Positions 6,501-6,771 of a stretch of DNA of 6,771 nt are shown piece after piece; within the stretch, counting starts at the first letter, position 1; the number at the start of each line of letters is the position of its first letter. The notes beneath the pieces were generated by a model. It was not told the DNA's origin. It saw only the letters and a program-made list of their open reading frames with translations, and searched no databases. Source of the DNA: Thermoplasmatota archaeon (GTDB lineage: Archaea > Thermoplasmatota > Thermoplasmata > Methanomassiliicoccales > Methanomassiliicoccaceae); assembly GCA_022709105.1 (NCBI GenBank), contig JAKIXL010000036.1:1-6771 (forward strand), in the 5' to 3' direction. The position numbers were made by a program, and so were the translations under genes.

Positions 6501-6556
6501 TCAAGAACGCACAGGTCATAGCCGCGATCGACGCCGCTCTCGAGGAGAGTGAGTGA
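3536..6556 (+). CDS. hdrA: Tandem-module HdrA, heterodisulfide reductase subunit A-like bifurcating flavoprotein
   Basis: HdrA is the cytoplasmic FAD/iron-sulfur subunit that, in methanogens, splits hydrogen- or formate-derived electron pairs between ferredoxin and the HdrBC heterodisulfide site. This 1006-residue protein is far longer than the single-flavin form (about 650). Module 1 (1-430) has FAD loop GGGISG (12-17), [10 protein letters not shown] (55-64), an inserted two-cluster ferredoxin (C108/C111/C114/C118 and C155/C163/C166/C170), then QCVGSR (252-257) and the C266/C270/C271 group. An HdrA N-terminal-type domain follows (about 453-590) with C458, C460, C493, C518 and C550. Module 2 (about 591-915) repeats GGGISG (597-602), QCVGSR (737-742) and C749/C753/C754 but lacks the inserted ferredoxin and the CILSPK motif. 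The C-terminal ferredoxin has C933/C936/C939/C943 and C969/C972/C975/C979. So the N-terminal domain sits mid-protein. It is probably co-transcribed with mvhD. Long HdrA forms are known from various anaerobes; the substrate of this one is not shown. Confidence 0.95.
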   Translation: MSEKTGAVMVVGGGISGVQTALDLAESGFKVYLIEKTPSIGGVMSQLDKTFPTNDCSMCILSPKLVEAARHPMINLMTMSEVVDVSGEAPDFKVKVRHNPRYVDMDKCVGCGICAEKCPVKVPNEYDANLVERKAIYIPYAQAVPLKYSIDASKCLKLTKGRCGLCEKNCPSGAVNYEDKAVEETLDVGAIILAPGFSAFDARLKKEYGYGEYPNVVTSLEFERFLSATGPYGGHVVRPSDQKTPKKVAFLQCVGSRDEKVGNTYCSSVCCMYAMKQAIIAGEHTAGLEPHIFFMDIRAVGKEFEDYRNRAEKEYGIKMHRSSRVASIHEDPVTKNLFLRYSADGNVVEEEFDLVVLSLGLEPPKSAGALSKIFNVNLNKFGFAGTNVYSPLTTSRPGIFVTGAFAAPKDIPTSVAEASGAAAKAGAYISNKRGHMEEVKKDEIDVEGQEPRIGVFVCDCGINIKGTVDVPKVVDYAKTLPNVVFAEENKYSCSADTQGKITETIKREKLNRVVVASCTPRTHEPLFQSTLKEAGLNPYLFEMANIRDQCSWIHMGEPEKATQKAKDLVRMAVAKARLLEPLYESKLPVTHSSVVIGGGISGMTAALDMAAQGYHVDLLERTAELGGNAMKIYHEEDGRKVRDFAKEMITRVRNNKNITVHLNTEVKDVSGFVGNFKVKTSDGAELETGSIVVAVGAEEYKPKEFLYGQDKRVVTQLELEEQMQKGPVAAKQIAMIQCVGSRNAEAPYCSRVCCANAIKNAISVKKANPKADVYVFHKDIRTYGFREDLYKEAGQVGVRFVRVPEDKPPVVTKEGNDLKLVASDTILGEDIMLRPDLVVLSTGIRPHADNEDLAKMLKVPLSKDKYFLEAHMKLRPVDFATNGVYLAGLAHWPKFTDEAIAQASGAAARAMTVISKPELKSEGIIAAVNEDICDGCAICEPVCEYKAITIVADPKNPEKKKAVVNEGLCKGCGCCVAACPSGAMEQMGFKNAQVIAAIDAALEESE
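4271..4375 (+). repeat. Internal HdrA duplication, copy 1 (QCVGSR/YCSxVCC block)
   Basis: Residues 246-280 carry [12 protein letters not shown], then [15 protein letters not shown]. The same arrangement recurs at residues 731-763 as [12 protein letters not shown], then [15 protein letters not shown]. This is the clearest protein-level sign that the gene holds two HdrA-type modules. Confidence 0.85.
5726..5824 (+). repeat. Internal HdrA duplication, copy 2
   Basis: Residues 731-763 match the block at residues 246-280 and keep all four cysteines of that block (C738, C749, C753, C754). The intervening loop is two residues shorter. Similarity is in the protein; the DNA has diverged, so the duplication is old rather than a recent tandem copy. 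Confidence 0.85.
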
Positions 6557-6558
6557 AC

Positions 6559-6771
6559 ATGTCATCCACACAACAAGAACACCAGGCCGCCCCCGCGGCG
6601 GCCAAATCCGCGGAAGAGACCTTCGAGCCTAAGATCTTGGCCTTCTGCTGCAACTGGTGCTCCTACGCCGGTGCGGACCTGGCAGGAGTTTCCAGGCTAC
6701 AGATGCCGACCAACTTCTTGGTGCTTAGGTCGATGTGCTCGGCCAGGGTCGACCCCGAGTTCGTCCTCCGG
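6559..6771 (+). CDS. mvhD: MvhD/FlpD-type [2Fe-2S] subunit, C-terminus cut by window edge
   Basis: MvhD passes electrons between the MvhAG [NiFe] hydrogenase (or a formate dehydrogenase) and HdrA. The first 71 residues are present. After a flexible Ala/Gln-rich stretch (1-21), [20 protein letters not shown] (22-41) and [13 protein letters not shown] (58-70) give the hallmark cysteines C30, C31, C34 and C60 of this family. The start at 6559 is two bases after the hdrA TGA. AGGAG inside the hdrA end (6543-6547) lies 11 bases before it, so translational coupling is likely. The N-terminal stretch before the conserved FEPK is somewhat longer than I expect for the family; no in-frame ATG closer to FEPK is available. 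The family is secure; the exact electron donor cannot be told from this fragment. Confidence 0.94.
   Translation, partial: MSSTQQEHQAAPAAAKSAEETFEPKILAFCCNWCSYAGADLAGVSRLQMPTNFLVLRSMCSARVDPEFVLR

Overview
The window looks like a chromosomal segment from a hydrogen-dependent archaeon of the phylum Thermoplasmatota, most likely related to Methanomassiliicoccales. Three lines of evidence support this. The proteasome alpha subunit begins almost identically to my memory of the Thermoplasma acidophilum protein. The gene set (psmA, RNase P Pop5, FtsZ) and the TATA-like promoters are archaeal. The right half encodes the HdrA and MvhD proteins typical of flavin-based electron bifurcation in methanogens and related anaerobes. 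The lineage is an inference and no search was run.

Left half, all on the minus strand, read right to left: a cysteine-rich protein with a RING-like motif and four zinc ribbons (2339-3049); an ftsZ homologue with its own candidate promoter (1112-2212); a Pop5/Rnp2 RNase P subunit whose start overlaps the end of ftsZ by 11 bases (841-1122); a T-tract terminator candidate and a new TATA box; then psmA (1-711), which runs off the left edge. The psmA-pop5 neighbourhood is part of the classical archaeal exosome/proteasome superoperon. Here ftsZ and a zinc-ribbon gene sit upstream of pop5.

Right half, plus strand: hdrA (3536-6556) encodes a 1006-residue tandem HdrA with two flavin modules and four ferredoxin-type cysteine sets. 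The start of mvhD (6559 onward, cut by the right edge) follows two bases after the hdrA stop. In characterised methanogens HdrA carries the bifurcating FAD and MvhD brings in electrons from the MvhAG [NiFe] hydrogenase. The downstream genes would show which partner is used here.

The 486-base divergent intergenic region (3050-3535) is the most unusual part. It contains a perfect 14-base palindrome. A 13-base TATA-plus-operator word occurs there once in each orientation, each copy pointing at one of the two divergent genes. The region also has a small ORF with a good Shine-Dalgarno sequence that ends exactly where hdrA begins, and a set of potential leader stems just ahead of that Shine-Dalgarno. 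This is the best candidate in the window for undescribed regulation.
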